Shown here in pieces: positions 27,109 to 40,189 of a stretch of 64,000 bases of DNA. The notes below the pieces were generated by a model. It did not search any database and had not been told where the DNA came from. It was given only the letters and a program-made list of their open reading frames with translations. Each line of letters starts with the position of its first letter. Position 1 is the first letter of the stretch. Made by a program: the position numbers and the translations under genes. The DNA is taken from contig NC_092576.1 of assembly GCF_037975245.1 (NCBI RefSeq), forward strand, positions 38,271,111 through 38,335,110. The letters are read 5' to 3'. Source of the DNA: Apostichopus japonicus (lineage: Eukaryota; Echinodermata; Holothuroidea; Aspidochirotida; Stichopodidae).

Positions 27109-27512
27109 TGAATAGTTTACAGAGCGGTGAATAGGTTATCGTAACTTACCCGAGTTAACCTTTTGAGAACCAAATGTTTATGAATAATGTAATATTGAAT
27201 TAAGATAGTTATTGAGAAACGTAACCTACGAATGCTGCTGACAGGAAGTAACTTCTTCTAGAGATGAAAGCCAAGAAGAAACAGTGAATATTTAGTGGGG
27301 GTGCACTCCGAAAATTAGTCTTATAGATTTACCGGAAAATGTTGTTCTAGACTAGAAAGTGTGTGTCACTGTTCGTTTTCAGCTATTAATACCCAGACTC
27401 AGATAAAAGAAAGAGGTCAATCTAGCCATGGTAGCAATTGAACAGAGCTAATACCCTGAAATTGTGAATCTTTTACATTTGAATAATGGTATTAATGAAA
27501 TAGTAACCTTTG

Positions 27513-27543
<31 letters not shown>

Positions 27544-29030
27544 AAGTGCCCTGTTGTTGTAGTTAAGAATGTCATTCTGTTATGTAAACTGCTTCACTTT
27601 ATTGAAACAATATTATATAGGAAATTCAATGAATAATTGTCCGCTTTGTTTTTATTCTAGAATTTGGGTAAACAATCCTTGGTGAATCAACAGTAGTCGA
27701 GACGTTTTTATGTAGTGTGGTTAGCCACAAATCCCACCCAATCTTGAAAGGTACGCACCCATATTCCCACCCCCTCCCCCAACCATGGATGCTGATGACA
27801 CCCTGGAAGGAAGAAGGAAATGGTTGCATCGGAATAATATGTGACTTACCATACCAGGAAAGTCTACTTTAACTGTTATGTTCGTCAATAAGTATTTCAG
27901 AAAGAACTGTAGACTTGTTTGTGTACCGCCCTCCTTAAATGAAAAGCTAGTTGAGTAACACAAATGACTAAGCAAAGTACTTGCTTACTACAAATTACCT
28001 ACGATTCTTCTCACGGAAGATTACTGAGGTTCACTATCTTATACATTTAGTAAGTCAAAAAAAAAATATTAAAAAATGCAATATAGATATTACACTGAGG
28101 AGGAATACAAAAGAAACTCGGTTGAGTATAATACGTAAAAGCAACAGTATAACAACAATGATAGTAACAAACAAAGTAAACAATACCAATAGGAAATAGA
28201 AAGAGAGGGATATAAGTAAACTATAACAGGGGGAAAAGTAAGCAATGTGCACATATAAATAGCTATTAATTAGCAGTAATAAGAGTACGTAGCACACTGA
28301 AAATAAAAATAAATATGATCGAGATAATTGGAATGAAGTCATTAACTGGGTTATTTTTAAAAACACCAACTAGATAGCGGTAGATGTTGGAGACAGAGGG
28401 AGTTTTTAAATTGGCAAATAGCAGCACCAAATGATGATGAAACAGTGTTTATGTAAATTAGACGAAATAATCATTTCTGTAAGACGAATATATGTTGACT
28501 ATAACTGTGTTATAAAGAGCCTAACAATTTACGAGGCATAATATCAGTATGCTTTTATATTTTTGTCTTGGAGAATATAACAAAGTGCAAGTTAATTACA
28601 CAATTACGGAGACGTAAGAAAAAGCCTTGCATAGATATCTTATAGCAGGCAAATGGATTATCAATGAATTTGGTGGGAAGGGTAAAATGTAATTCAGTCA
28701 TAAATTACTTATAGCGACACAGCAAGCATATTTCATTATATAACATACATAAACCGTCAATAATACTGTAATATGCTAAAAGTGCCAACAAGTGACGAAT
28801 TCTAAACAAACTACATAATATATTACAATCATTATAACATTTTATTTATATTTATACTACATTATATTGCACCGGTAGGAATGGAATTATTAGTACTTTA
28901 ATAGGGTGTTATTTGTTGTTTGATTTCACCTGCTATCATAGAACTGATGAATATAGGAAGGTTCGTCAATTGAACAAGACAGTGATGAGTCAAATAATAG
29001 TAACGAATGCATATCCTCGATAATACTTAC
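26400..29030. other. Intron sequence of gene A; simple repeats only
   Basis: It holds a (TA)n tract at about 27033-27105 and a poly-T run at about 27509-27537. A segment at 27850-27948 has consensus-like splice sites, but its frame does not fit the gene (see rejected items). Nothing else was recognised. Confidence 0.5.
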
Positions 29031-30548
29031 GTCATGACTTGATGCTATATGTAGCAGCTGTACGGTAGAACTTTGTAGTAACTTGCTGTCATCTCTATTG
29101 ATGATAACCGAATTAGCACAGAGCTCTTTAACAGTCTTCCTGATCTCCTCAATGTCTCCATTTTGTTCCAAGATGCAGAGGATTGCAAACTTATCACAAT
29201 CCTCTATCTTTTTCAAATGTTCGATGATTTTACTCGCAGCTGAACTGCTTAGTCCACATGCGAATCGAAAGACATACTGGAGGTCAAATGGATCCATCTT
29301 ACCTAAAATCTGTTCTAGTTCAAACGCATTGTTTGCATTCGCAGTGACAATCGCCAACCTTAACGACGCATACCATTCACAGAATATTTTATGGCAGAAT
29401 CTTACTTCAGTATTGGTCTTGATGTCCCCGCTGGAGGTTTCTCTGTTTGAATCTTCAAGTACCTCCTCATCTACTAAAATACCCACACGGATATATAGAT
29501 CATAAAACTGTTTACCGAGTCTCTGACGGAGCTGTTTTTTAATCCATGTAATCTGCTGGTTTTCTCTGTTCAGACCCTCAAATGCTACTTTATCCAGTTC
29601 AACGTGATTAACTTCATATTCGACATAGTAGCTATCTACATTGTTGTCAGATGCCTTGTTTCTAGTGTGACTATGGAAACATTTTAACATGTATATGAAA
29701 AAGTCTGTTACCGACTTAAATTTCCGAAAATTGTCTCGTTCATGAGCCATGTGAGCGAACGTAACAAAGAACAGAGGTACTTGACAAATATCATCAAGGA
29801 CTGGGTTTTCTTGCAATCCTCGCTTGATTTTATCAACAGCTTTTTCGTTATTTTCACCTGTAATAGCCTTGCGAATATACTGGTCACGCGCTGTTTTGTC
29901 AAACCCAATTAATTCCAGTCGTTTCGGTGATGACATTTTGAAGTCTATTGGTGTAAACCTAGTTGTCAAAGTTACATCAAAAGTTTGGAACAATTTGGAT
30001 TTAATGATGCGCCAGATATCACTTCGATTACTTTTTTTCTCTATTTGGATATTCGTCAAAGCCGTCCAGAATTATTTTTACAGTAGTGCATCGTTGCAGA
30101 ATATCTTTAATGTCTTTGGAATTTAAGCTGAGCTCACTTGACAATAATATAACTTTGATAGCTTTATATATTGATCTTACATTACCCAACTGTCTAAGTT
30201 TCAGAAGACTTAATACATCCGCTGCGGAGGCAGGAGAATCCTTGACACCATTACACCAGTCATAAGCTAACTGGAGGGCCACAGTTGATTTACCGTATCC
30301 AGCTTCACCCTCCACAATACGCCTAGTATATGACCTTCAACTTGAATCAGTAAAAATGTTTTTATACGAGCTCAAACGTTCTTTCTGTGAGTTTTCGGAC
30401 TGAGTTTCTAGGACATGTTCGATACCTCCCTCAACAAAAACCTTATCTACGCAATATAGTCTGTCCTTAATGTAGGGAATTGGTTGTGATGCATCATACT
30501 GCTTCTTGTAAACAGTCTTCAGAGAATCTAACAGTATGCTCTTCTTTT
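29031..30548 (-). pseudogene. NACHT-domain NLR receptor, gene A, main exon (stop and frameshift)
   Basis: The exon runs from a TTCTTACCAG acceptor to a GTAAGTAT donor. In order: a lead region (SQPIPYIKDRLYCVDKVFVE), Walker A GEAGYGKST, Walker B IILDGFDEYP, the arginine-sensor part LTTR, then the winged-helix region (LDDICQVPLFFVTFAHMAHE, EVRFCHKIFCEWYASLRLA, DLQYVFRFACGL). It ends TVQLLHIASSHD. This is the P-loop NTPase core of an NLR, a cytosolic receptor type that oligomerises on activation. Two breaks are seen: an in-frame TGA at 30337-30339, about 10 codons before Walker A, and a one-base surplus in an A-run (T7 on the plus strand, 30032-30038) just after Walker B. Removing one A restores the frame. 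The second could be an assembly error; the TGA is a substitution. No CARD, PYD or death domain is seen ahead of it. Confidence 0.85.
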
Positions 30549-31308
30549 CTGGTAAGAAAATATTAAAGAGTTAATGTAGTCGAAACAAACACGTAAACGT
30601 GATGCTGAGAAACGTTTGCAGGTATTCCTAGTATTATATATTTATACATTTTTTGTGCTATATAAACAGCAACAGTTTCAGCAAAATCAACCAAATACTG
30701 TTTACTATACTTATAGTGAGTCTAGAATTGACTCAATTTTCACAGTCTATTAGGTCACTCTCATAGGATAATTGAAACTGTCAACACAGTGAACTAGTCA
30801 TAACATCAAGTAGCGATAGTTTATACAATATTTAAATTCCTCTGTTAGATATGTCGTCGCTATGTTGGACGTTATTTGCTTCACTAACATCTCAGTACAT
30901 TTCAGTACCATCTAAATGACGTTTCATCTATGTTTTTTGCTCTAGGTCAACATTAATGTTGTTTTTTTTTTTTTTTCTAGAGAAATAACCGGATTCAAAT
31001 CATAGTGGCTTTGATATTACACATTTTCAAAGTGACAGCTCCCAAACACTACTTTCAATTTGGATATGTAACACATTTCACTATTTGGTAGTGGTATGCC
31101 TGACATATAAACCAAATATAATGATTGGGTAAGTGTCCTCAAAGTCACATTGAACTCTTCTCAACTTTAAGAACAGTGATGACGGTAGTTATTATTGGTA
31201 CTACAAAATGAGGTGCTTGTTAAAGTAATTTAACTTTTCCATGAACTTTGTCTCGTTCTTTAATGCGCATTCTACGAAATACGAGAACACAGCTAATGTG
31301 TCACTTAC

Positions 31309-31399
31309 CTGCTAAAGTGAGTGCTGACTGTGAGGCTGATGCCGTTCGTTTGTGAGCGGGCTGTTTCTTTCTCCCAACGGATTTCTTTTTACCTGGCAT
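31309..31399 (-). CDS. First coding exon of NLR gene A
   Basis: It begins at an ATG in the context GAAATGCC and reads MPGKKKSVGRKKQPAHKRTA then SASQSALTLA, ending one base into a codon at a strong GTAAGTGA donor. That base plus the first two of the next exon (AA) makes a glutamate codon, so the frame runs into KKSILLDSLKTVYKKQYD of the NACHT exon. The segment is basic and short. It does not resemble a signal peptide or a known death-fold domain. The phase match and splice sites are the main evidence; the upstream untranslated region was not delimited. Confidence 0.65.
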
Positions 31400-34300
31400 T
31401 TCAAGAGACTTCAAACAAGGCCAATGAATGCCAATTTGTTGTTGAGATTAATGTTGAGGCATTTGTTGTCGATTTTTTTTGTCCTTTTCGATGTCCAGTG
31501 CTAAAATACACGCAGAGTAAACAGGCTGTAACAACCTACTAGAATCAACATGAATTGCTTACGTAATTTGAACTATAGTAAGCCGGGTGTACGTATGGTG
31601 TTAAGAAAAATTAGTTATAACCTTTCAAAAAGCTGTTAATGAAACCGAAGAAATTCGTTCTGTTCGGCTTCAAAGGTGAAAAGTGATTGCATTTTAGGTG
31701 TTGACTGGTCATTTCATGCAAAAGCAGTTTTAATAACCTGCATTTATAGGAAAAGGTGAAATCAGGAACCTGGTGTAGTCATTATTGTTGACTGATAAAT
31801 GTCCATGTCCTATCGTGATTGGCAGATAATCAAACACGCACTCACTGGATAAATAGCAGTTAACTTATAGGGATATGTGAGCTACCTCTACCAACGATGT
31901 AATACTAATTTGACTGACTGGACATGTTTTATTAATAGCACTGTATATTCTACTGACACTATTGACAGTTGATTTGAGTAATCTAACAATTGTGATGTTT
32001 ATGCCAATGTAGATGTCCTATTGTCAACATTCCTCTGCCACATTTTTTAAATGTGCCATTGCGAACAGCAGGTGTGTAAGCAGCGGCACGTTTCGTAAAC
32101 TTTAATGAAAATTACGATGAGCGTTTTACAAAGACCCTGCACTCCTTTATAGTAACTAAAGACGTTATTTAATGAGAGGCATTCATCGTTAATTATGCTC
32201 TGGATTCAAATTTACAGTATGCATACTCGTAAAATTACCACCAGATCTTAAATTAACATTCACAGTTAGCTGTACAAGGACATTTGAATGCAGTTTATTT
32301 CACAACGGTGATTTGACGGAAAGTAAAATAACATTTAACAAAGGAGGATCAAGTATTTTATACAAGAATGCATGTCCCCGGGATCGTTGAAAAAATACAT
32401 TTGAGACGTGAAATGTTGCGTTTTTGGCATATTTAGTCCATAAATTAGGTCACTCTGTAAGCAGATTTCCCCGACAGCAGAGTGTCCGGGGATACCCCTA
32501 AACCGTATCTAGATAGAATTGCATATTCGCTCATTCTGCAATGTATGATTGTATTTAAGAGTATAAGTTTTGACGTGGAATGGCAGTTGCTACATATGCG
32601 AGTTAACAGTGTAATTCAAAATTCAAATTCCAAACTTCCATCATATTTCTTCTACATAGTAAAATTTTCGTTCTTATGATTTCGGTTACGATAGTGTATA
32701 TACTTATCATTGCACAAACGTTATCATTTGAATGTTATATTTTCATACCGGGCAACCATGTGTAATCAAAGCAGTGCTCCATTTTTCTCGTGATTCATAC
32801 CGTGAACTGCAGTGTACAATGTGTATTACAGATGTTGATTGTGTAATTAAGGTGTTTACTCAGGGATCAATCCGTTGCGTGGGCAGTTTTATAACAATAA
32901 GAATATGAATCTAGGTCGAGTAATCTGCGGAAACTGACATTTACTGCGTGCTATTAGACTACATACGGATTACTGATAAAGGACTTGTTCATAGAATTTC
33001 CTTTAGTATACATCTCAATCATATATGTTATTCTGAGCCTTTGACTCCTGCCTGTAAGTTTAGTGCAGTGGAGTAGGAGTAGGTGCATAATTCTAGGGAA
33101 TTTATGGCTAACCCACCTTTGCATCTAACTTCGTTTTACAAATGGTCCTACCATATATTTCAATTCGTATTTGATTTTGAGCGTTTTTGTAGGTTTGGTA
33201 ATGGGGAGGATAACACAGCATACCACACCAATACACACAGACAATTATTTAACGTTCAGTGTGTTATATTATTGAGTCTTTAAAAACATATCTGAGAAAC
33301 CCCAATAATCAGAAGTAAAGCTTTCGTACTGTATATTATTCGCGGTGACTTATCTTTGACTTAAATTTGTATCAAGTGAGAAGCATATACTATGGCTCTC
33401 AAATCATAAAACTATGGACAGCCATCCTAGCAAACTAACATTTACAGAGTTCTGGTTACATAGTTTATGAATTAGAATGAAAACGGGGCCACAGTTTAGT
33501 TATGTTAATTGGGGATTATTAGAGCAACACAACGTCCGACTAACAGTTACAATAATATATAACTATCATGCATCATCGTAACGATTAACAGAGTAGCAGC
33601 GTTTACTAAAAATACTACCAACTAGACGAAGTTTGTATGTACTTTCGGCCATCATATGGATAAATTATTTACTCTTCATATTTCAATGATGTAGATAAAA
33701 AAGATCTTCATGATTGTTTATCATAATTTGTGACTGCACTAACAACGTAACTGCGTGTCTAAATGCACGTTTAAATTCAATACCATTAGCTAATAAAGAA
33801 ACCGGATCTTTATTATTTGACTATGGAATTTGTGAAATAGCTAAAGGGACTATCTTCTTGGAGTTTGAGTCAGTTACTTCAAACGTATTTAAATGTCACA
33901 CTGCAATGAATTATCAATGGAATTGTATTAGCAATATAACCATTATTTTGTGAGACATCGGAATATTGACAATTTTGGATCAACCGTGCTTCACTACAAA
34001 GTACAAAATTGACGTTTTATAGTAGCTTACAACATCAACATTTGAGAGACGATTCATCAAACCAAACCTATTGAGCGTATAAAGACCACAAATCTAAATC
34101 AAATATTATTTGAAATACAAAACAGAGAAACACTGTGTTACCTATTTGATATTGTATTGGTATTACTTTTTGTATCCAATTAGCTAGAGAAAACATTCAC
34201 TTTTAAATGTAGGGAAATGTAAATAAAACTCAATGTATATGTTTTCATTTACAACTTAAAAAAGTCATTTGTAATTCAAAATTGGTATATCAGCTAAAAT

Positions 34301-35600
34301 ATGGAATTATTTGACAACAAACATGTCCATTTGAAATGAAACTTTATTGCACAGTATTGGAAGCAAGGTGATATTTTACAACAGTAACTCATACAAATAC
34401 CAAATTTCGTAAAAACATTTCTTCGCGATGTGAGTCGATGTTTCTAGTTATCTTAAGATAGAGAGGGAACACTTACCGTTGGTGTACTGGAATTAACGAA
34501 CTAAGAATAACATGTTTAATCCTTTGTAAGTTGCAAAATATAAATCATTATCTGAATGATGACACAAAATGGCGGAGTACGAAGCTGCATAATGAGATAA
34601 TGCCGTTTACGCGTTCAAGGACTAGTAATACCAAATGACAAAGTTCATATTTACCTTGCTTGATGGTTATTTGTAAAAGTCAACATTTTGGGATATCGTA
34701 AACTCCATCTGATAGCCAAAGTTCATGTTGACATTTGATAAATAAACTCGGGTATATATCAAGACAATATTTAGCGCGATATTATATGATGGTTAAACAA
34801 GTTGTAGTGCTCTTACGCAACATTGCACTTGTGTAACATGAAATTTATCGTACGTTTAAATTAAATTAAAATCAATTGAAGGAAATGTCAGGTTCGATTA
34901 TGTCTAGACAGTGCTGCTCTCACCTCGAAAAATTGAGTCCTTTTGTTTTTGCTGCTGCTTTTCGTAAACCTTTTTGTAACGTTGGACTTGGTGATAAATT
35001 GACATCTTAATTGGGGGTTAATTTTTTTCAAACATTGTGTCGAAGTATCATACTGAGTGAAAAGTCACCCCGTCTTCTTAGTATCAACTAGCATTGTATA
35101 CTAGCATTTAGTATTAGTGAACACCCTAATCTATTTGGAACAAGTACGCAGCCACGTATACGCCTGATACTGTATGTATATTTTGTATGATGGGGAGAGG
35201 GAGAGGGTGCGGGCTCAGTCCTCCAATGACAAAAGTTATATCATTTTATGTGCGGTACATTATTAACAGTCTAGGCGGTCCCCTGGAAGAAGTAACAATT
35301 AATTAAGACCCCAGTAACTCAATGTTTGCTGCCCTCAATCTGAAAACGACGTACGTCTCCAGAAAGAAACTTAAAAGGATAGTGGTGTTATGCAAATATT
35401 CATTAATTAATAGGAACATTTACATTTATGTTGCCAATGCACTAGCATATATGTACGTTAACAGCCTTGTAAATAACATCAATCCCATATTTTCTTACCA
35501 AAGTCACAATACATGTTGAAACAGCGACATAGCCCATTCAGCAGAATAATCAGTCATATACAAATGATAAGAGGACAAGGGGAATACTATTTATTTAAAA
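31400..35600. other. Upstream of gene A; no gene recognised
   Basis: AT-rich sequence between the first exon of gene A and the last detected exon of gene B. It may hold the promoter of gene A and further 3' exons of gene B. A few GTAAG-type donors occur on the minus strand (for example near 34480 and 34655), but no neighbouring open segment resembles the NLR exons. Confidence 0.4.
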
Positions 35601-35708
35601 AAAAAACACAACAAAGAAAATACCTCGGTGCTAGTTAAGGATGAAGGCAGATGAACAATGGTGGTAAAGGTAGCAGGGTTTAGACTTATCTTTCGTCTTG
35701 CAGCAATT

Positions 35709-35930
35709 TCTGACACTAATTAAACATGAACATAGTTGAAATAAAAAAAAAATAATAATAATACAGGGTACTGACACGCAGTAATTGCCGACAGTTTCAG
35801 ATGCAGTGAAATGAGGCAATATAAACCGGGAAGATGGATCAGTGACACAGAACGCCTGTCCACCTTCCCTCACTGTTGTGAAATCTGAAACATTGTCGCT
35901 TTCATACATAATTACGTATTCTTTATAGAT
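35709..35930 (-). CDS. Possible exon: cysteine-containing segment followed by a hydrophobic stretch
   Basis: An open frame on the minus strand after a possible TTTATAG acceptor reads YESDNVSDFTTVREGGQAFC, then SSRFILPHFTASETVGNYCV, followed by CIIIIFFLFQLCSCLISV, which could span a membrane. Two cysteines about 25 residues apart before a hydrophobic helix recall the end of an extracellular domain and its anchor. The helix arises partly from a run of A/T, and no partner exons were found, so this may be chance. Confidence 0.2.
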
Positions 35931-38526
35931 TAAAGCATTAATCTATTTTTTCGTATTATTCGAGCATGCTTTCTTTCATATACAAACTGCTACAATTGCT
36001 GAACCAAAATAAACTTTGCAAATAGCTGTCATCAATAAAAACTTGGTTTTCTCTATTTTGAAATAATCAATTGACAGAGATCTAAATTGTTGGTAAACAC
36101 AATTATTGCTAAATAACTTGGTATGTGGTTTAAACAGCGGGGTGAAAGTCATTGAGTAATTAAAACTGACCTTTAATTCGTGGTAATTTATTTTGTTTTC
36201 ATTCAGAAAACGAAAAACTTGATGATTATAACATTGTTATCATCTTAAAGAATAGCAACATATCGATGAAAGCGGTTTTACTTTCAACATTCTTCAGCTT
36301 TACGTAGTGCCTAACCTTGAATCATTGTTTATCATACTTACAACATTAAACGCGTTAATATTTGACATATGATTCAACTTGACTTAAAGACTCTGGTCAA
36401 TTTGTTTGTTTTCATTATAACAAAATACTTTACAACAGTTACAACTTTGAAATGTTACAGGAGATATGCAGAACAATAGAACAATCATATATTGCTGCAA
36501 AATGTAGTAAAACAATTTTATAATATATTGAATAAAAATCTATTATCTCAAGATACAATTTCGATTCCATTCACTTATTTTCCCTTCAATTTCCGATGAG
36601 ATGAAATGTAATTGAATACAATGAAATAAACAGTAGCATCATATAACATTTCAAATATAGGTCAAATGCAAGAAAATTATTCTTTTAGTTAAAAACAAAA
36701 CGGGGATCTTAGTGAAGAATTTGGAAAGGGATTACAAGTAAAGATGAAAACAATAGCAAAATACATCTATAACAAACTGTTAGTAAAATATGTTACTGCA
36801 GTGTACCATATAAAGCAATTGAAAGTACCGAACCAGTGGCGGTGTTTCAAAAGAGGTCACGTAAAATTAGTATGGCATCAATGGCCTACTGATGGACACA
36901 AGTTACACAAATTCGTCTTCCGGGAATTTCAAGATACTTCCCCCTTGTCCACCACCTACAAACAAAAACACCACGCGATTTGTGTTTGTTATTAAACTGT
37001 CTTAATATCAGAAAAGGTATCATGTTGGTACGATTCCATGACAGGTGTTCCATTGATGTTTGAACAATACCACCAGTCCTGGGAATGGAATACATTGCCA
37101 AGACTTGCCATTCAAAAAGAGAGAAGAGTTCTATCGTCGCATAATCTTCCTCTATCAATAACGCTCCAACGGCTTCAACTGTAAAGAAGGTAACAATTGC
37201 ACATTAATTGTCATAATTATCAGGATCTCAAAACCACCGATTATGTAATTCTAATTATTAAACAGTAACACAATATATCAACAGAACGCGACGATAAATG
37301 ACAGATTTAAAATTTAGCATAACCTCTACTACATAAAAGAAATTCATAAAAAGGGAACATTTTACAACTCTTAGTTACAAACGGACAGCCGCGTCATAGT
37401 TTTGTTTTAGGTGCGTTCATTGTGTAACTTGAAATCTCAAAATGTCACTTTAGTGACCGCGGGTATTGGTTGAAGCTATGTTTCATTGTTCAAAAGAAGC
37501 TATTGTGATCCTAATAAGAGTACGCGGAAACTTACATCAAACACTCTAAGAAACAAACTCCAGTATCAATAATAAAGTCGCACTGTTTCAAGTATGGCGT
37601 TCCGTCGGAGTATCACAGAATAGCAACAACGGCACAATGGTGTCATTTTCCACAGATAATACCATACAATGGCTATTGAACAGTACTTTAATAGATCCGA
37701 ATTCCACAGTTATTGCCACAATACTAATCATGTTGTGAGTACGCAAATGAGGAAAAGAGTAATAGGCCTATAATTACAGGAAAAACTGAAGAAGTTCCAG
37801 GATCCAGCAGCCAATGACCAGACTGGAAATGTAGCTTGTAGTGGCGCCCTTCCCGCCCGTCGGGAAAGCAGAAAACTAAAAGTGATAGAAATATTCATTT
37901 CAATAACAAGTGAAGAGCAGTACGTCGACTAAGCCAGAGTAAAACAAAATCGAGATTTATTTACTGCAGACGCAAGGCACCGGGCTAACAAAGACACTGT
38001 TTAATGGAATATATCTCCGAGCATGCTGTTCAGAACGAAAGAGAATATCGAGTAACTATACTGTACTATACCGTTAATATTCTTTGATTCCAATTTTGAC
38101 AAAGAAGGGCCCAAAGAGACAGAACTCGGCAGCAAGTAGCCATCGAACCTGTTTCAGAAACCAATAAATAAAACAAGCACTTGAATTATACAGAGGACGC
38201 AGAATAGCTCTAATCAAAATCAGCATAACGTGTTTCTGTACAGTAAGGAAATGTGTGACATATGTTTGCCTGTATCGCTTCCACTTATCAAACATGTCTG
38301 TGTGTTTCTGTACAGTAAGGCAATGTTTGTTATATGTATGTTTGCCTGTATCGCTTCCACATATCAATGTGATTATTTTGAGTTATGGAAAGATAGTATA
38401 CTCATTAAGTCCACGATTACAGAGACGCTAATGTTTAAAATAATCACAACAATGTTATAATATTGCTGATTTTAGATGACAAAGTTAACATGTCTATTAC
38501 TCTCATGAACTTATTAACGGTCTTAC
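35931..38526. other. No firm gene; possible minus-strand frame near 36.9-37.2 kb
   Basis: A minus-strand frame near 37180-36890 follows a CTTCTTTACAG acceptor-like site and reads EAVGALLIEEDYATIELFSL. No relative of it is seen in gene A, and its phase does not follow from the Y exon at 38527. Elsewhere nothing is recognised. Confidence 0.3.
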
Positions 38527-38735
38527 ATCAACTGCTTGAATCGTGGGCAATACTGTATGTACTCTAACGTTGCATTCACTTCTTTTTGACTTATTTTCCT
38601 GCTTTTCTCTGTCTGTATATCAAGTATCTCTAGTGATGTGAGGATTGGTAGAAAGAGACCAGAGCTGATGATAATATTCCCATCTCCATCGAGCTCTATG
38701 AAAGCGTTTGCCAAATTCACGCAGTATATAGGAAT
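38527..38735 (-). CDS. NLR LRR-like exon, second Y of gene B
   Basis: A 209-nt exon with a TTTCTGTAG acceptor and a GTAAGA donor, undamaged: IPIYCVNLANAFIELDGDGN, then LFLPILTSLEILDIQTEKSR and ATLEYIQYCPRFKQL. It has the same length as the copy B Y exon of gene A and is clearly related (shared LPI-TS-E, IQTE, Y-Q-RFK). It follows X (39427-39308) with a phase-0 junction and ends two bases into a codon, so at least one more exon is expected downstream. That exon was not found. Confidence 0.65.
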
Positions 38736-38924
38736 CTACAGAAAGGAAATACGAAGCTACGGTGTGAATTGTACTTTCTTTGTTACATTCCAAAGTACGC
38801 TATCTTAATGTAAGATATTCCATACTATGTGCAATATTAAGCTACTGTAGAACGGAAAAAAAATGAATAATTACAATGTATAAACAACCATGAATAGATG
38901 GCTTTATTCCGTTTGGATGTATGT

Positions 38925-39156
38925 AAATTAGATCCTCCTGCAAGCAGGAACTCGCGAAGAAGCCACCAATGGCTTATCAAAGCCGCAAGCTGACCGAAGT
39001 CAGTCATCCCCTTATATTCATTTTTAACGTCCATGATTATGAAGTGTTAACTGTCAACAACTCTGTAACTGGACGACATACATTAATCTGGGAGTGACTC
39101 GAACCGAGGACCTCGTGATTGAAAGGCACCGGCGTTAACCACTAAGCTAACACTCC
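38925..39156 (-). mobile_element. tRNA-derived SINE, near full length
   Basis: On the minus strand the head reads GGAGTGTTAGCTTAGTGG followed by TTAACGCC, an RNA polymerase III box A in a tRNA-like setting. About 30 bp later comes GGTTCGAGTCAC, a box B. The body carries GACTTCGGTCAGCTTGCGG, and the tail GAGTTCCTGCTTGCAGGAGG, then TACATACATCC. The tail half matches 12608-12700. The internal promoter marks a retroposon copied by LINE machinery. It lies between the X and Y exons of gene B. Confidence 0.8.
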
Positions 39157-39307
39157 GTTTGAACAGATACAAGTTATTTCTGAAAGTTATGTAGGTCTGC
39201 ATGTTGCTAGACACACAACAAGGTTTGGTATATTTACATATATATAGTACAGGCTCTATTATATTTGATAGTGAATACATTAAAATACATGTAAGGATGA
39301 TACGTAC

Positions 39308-39427
39308 TTTGTGACAAGATGCATTGTACAGGAGCTCTATTATATATCCTTGGAAATGTTTACTGTCATATTTGCTTAGCGTAACTGTATTTGACATCAG
39401 TTTGTGTAAGCTCTGACGGTCCTCAGT
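39308..39427 (-). CDS. NLR repeat-module exon, X type (gene B)
   Basis: A 120-nt exon, phase 0 at both ends, with acceptor TTGTCAG and donor GTACGTAT. It reads TEDRQSLHKLMSNTVTLSKY, then HFQGYIIELLYNASCHK. It aligns along its whole length with the two X exons of gene A (IELL-x-x-AS at the same place) and with the end of the NACHT exons. It follows Z2 and precedes Y in frame. Confidence 0.65.
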
Positions 39428-39915
39428 CTGACAACACAAGGAAGTTACTTTTTAATGTCAAGCAGTAAATGAATAAACCTGCTTTGTACATATGTTAATG
39501 ATATATAACGTGACATGGATACCAATGAACTAATAAAAACCATGTGAACGATAAATACACGAGTATGTATACGTTGTTAATGTAAGTAGATTAATTGAAC
39601 TCTTAAGCGTCAGAAAAATCTAAAATGCAACATTTTCAGCATCCACAACAACAAATAGAAGCAAGAACTCCACTGGAACTAACGTGGTTTGTCATCTTGC
39701 TCCTTATTCTCCAGTCGTGTAGTATCATGTAACAGGGGTGATCATTTCAGCACTATAGCAAATAAATTTCCTTAGATGAGATTAATGGGGATACGTTTAA
39801 CGAAACTTAGATAATTACATGGAGGAGGCATATCCATAGTGAACCATGAAAGACAATTACATTTAAAACTGAAAACATTAACTTGAATTCCGAGATATGC
39901 TATCAAAGTACTTAC

Positions 39916-40004
39916 CGATAACTTTGACGTCCCTTCAGAATTTATTTTCCATTTGCCACTTACACACTTTAAGGCAAATTCATAATCAAGGGGCTTCCAA
40001 AACA
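39916..40004 (-). CDS. NLR linker exon, Z2 type (gene B)
   Basis: An 89-nt exon with acceptor TTTTCCATAG and donor GTAAGTAC. After two bases that complete a valine codon with Z1 it reads FWKPLDYEFALKCVSGKWKI then NSEGTSKLS, ending in phase 0. It matches the gene A exon at 21003-21058 in its start and in the SG-x-W-K motif. Its role in the protein is unknown. Confidence 0.6.
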
Positions 40005-40189
40005 CTATGGAAAACAAAAGTTAGACATATGTCGTTTATTTCAAATATTATGTGTACTATTGAGAAAGTAGATCTGTTGGTTTCGAATCATCGAAGTTGC
40101 AGCTCATGAATCTTCGGTTAAAGGTTAACCGAACACAAATACAACATAAAGACTGCGATGTGTTTATCCGTTAATTGAATCTGTCTTAC

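Noticed and set aside
27850-27948. Possible NLR exon on the minus strand (reads FKEGGTQTSLQFFLKYLLTN)
   Set aside because: The splice sites look acceptable, but the open frame needs a leading single base, while the NACHT exon ends in phase 0 and the next Y exon starts in phase 0. In the phase that fits, it has a stop. NACHT to Y joins directly without it.
28926-29030. C-terminal extension of the gene A NACHT frame past ASSHD
   Set aside because: A consensus GTAAGT donor follows ASSHD at the place where the X exons also end, so the remainder is intron.
29083-29505. 140-codon plus-strand frame
   Set aside because: Exact antisense of the gene A NACHT exon, whose minus-strand product has clear NLR motifs.
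39083-39439. 118-codon minus-strand frame as a single protein
   Set aside because: It is the X exon read past its donor through intron and into the SINE head; only 39308-39427 is exon.
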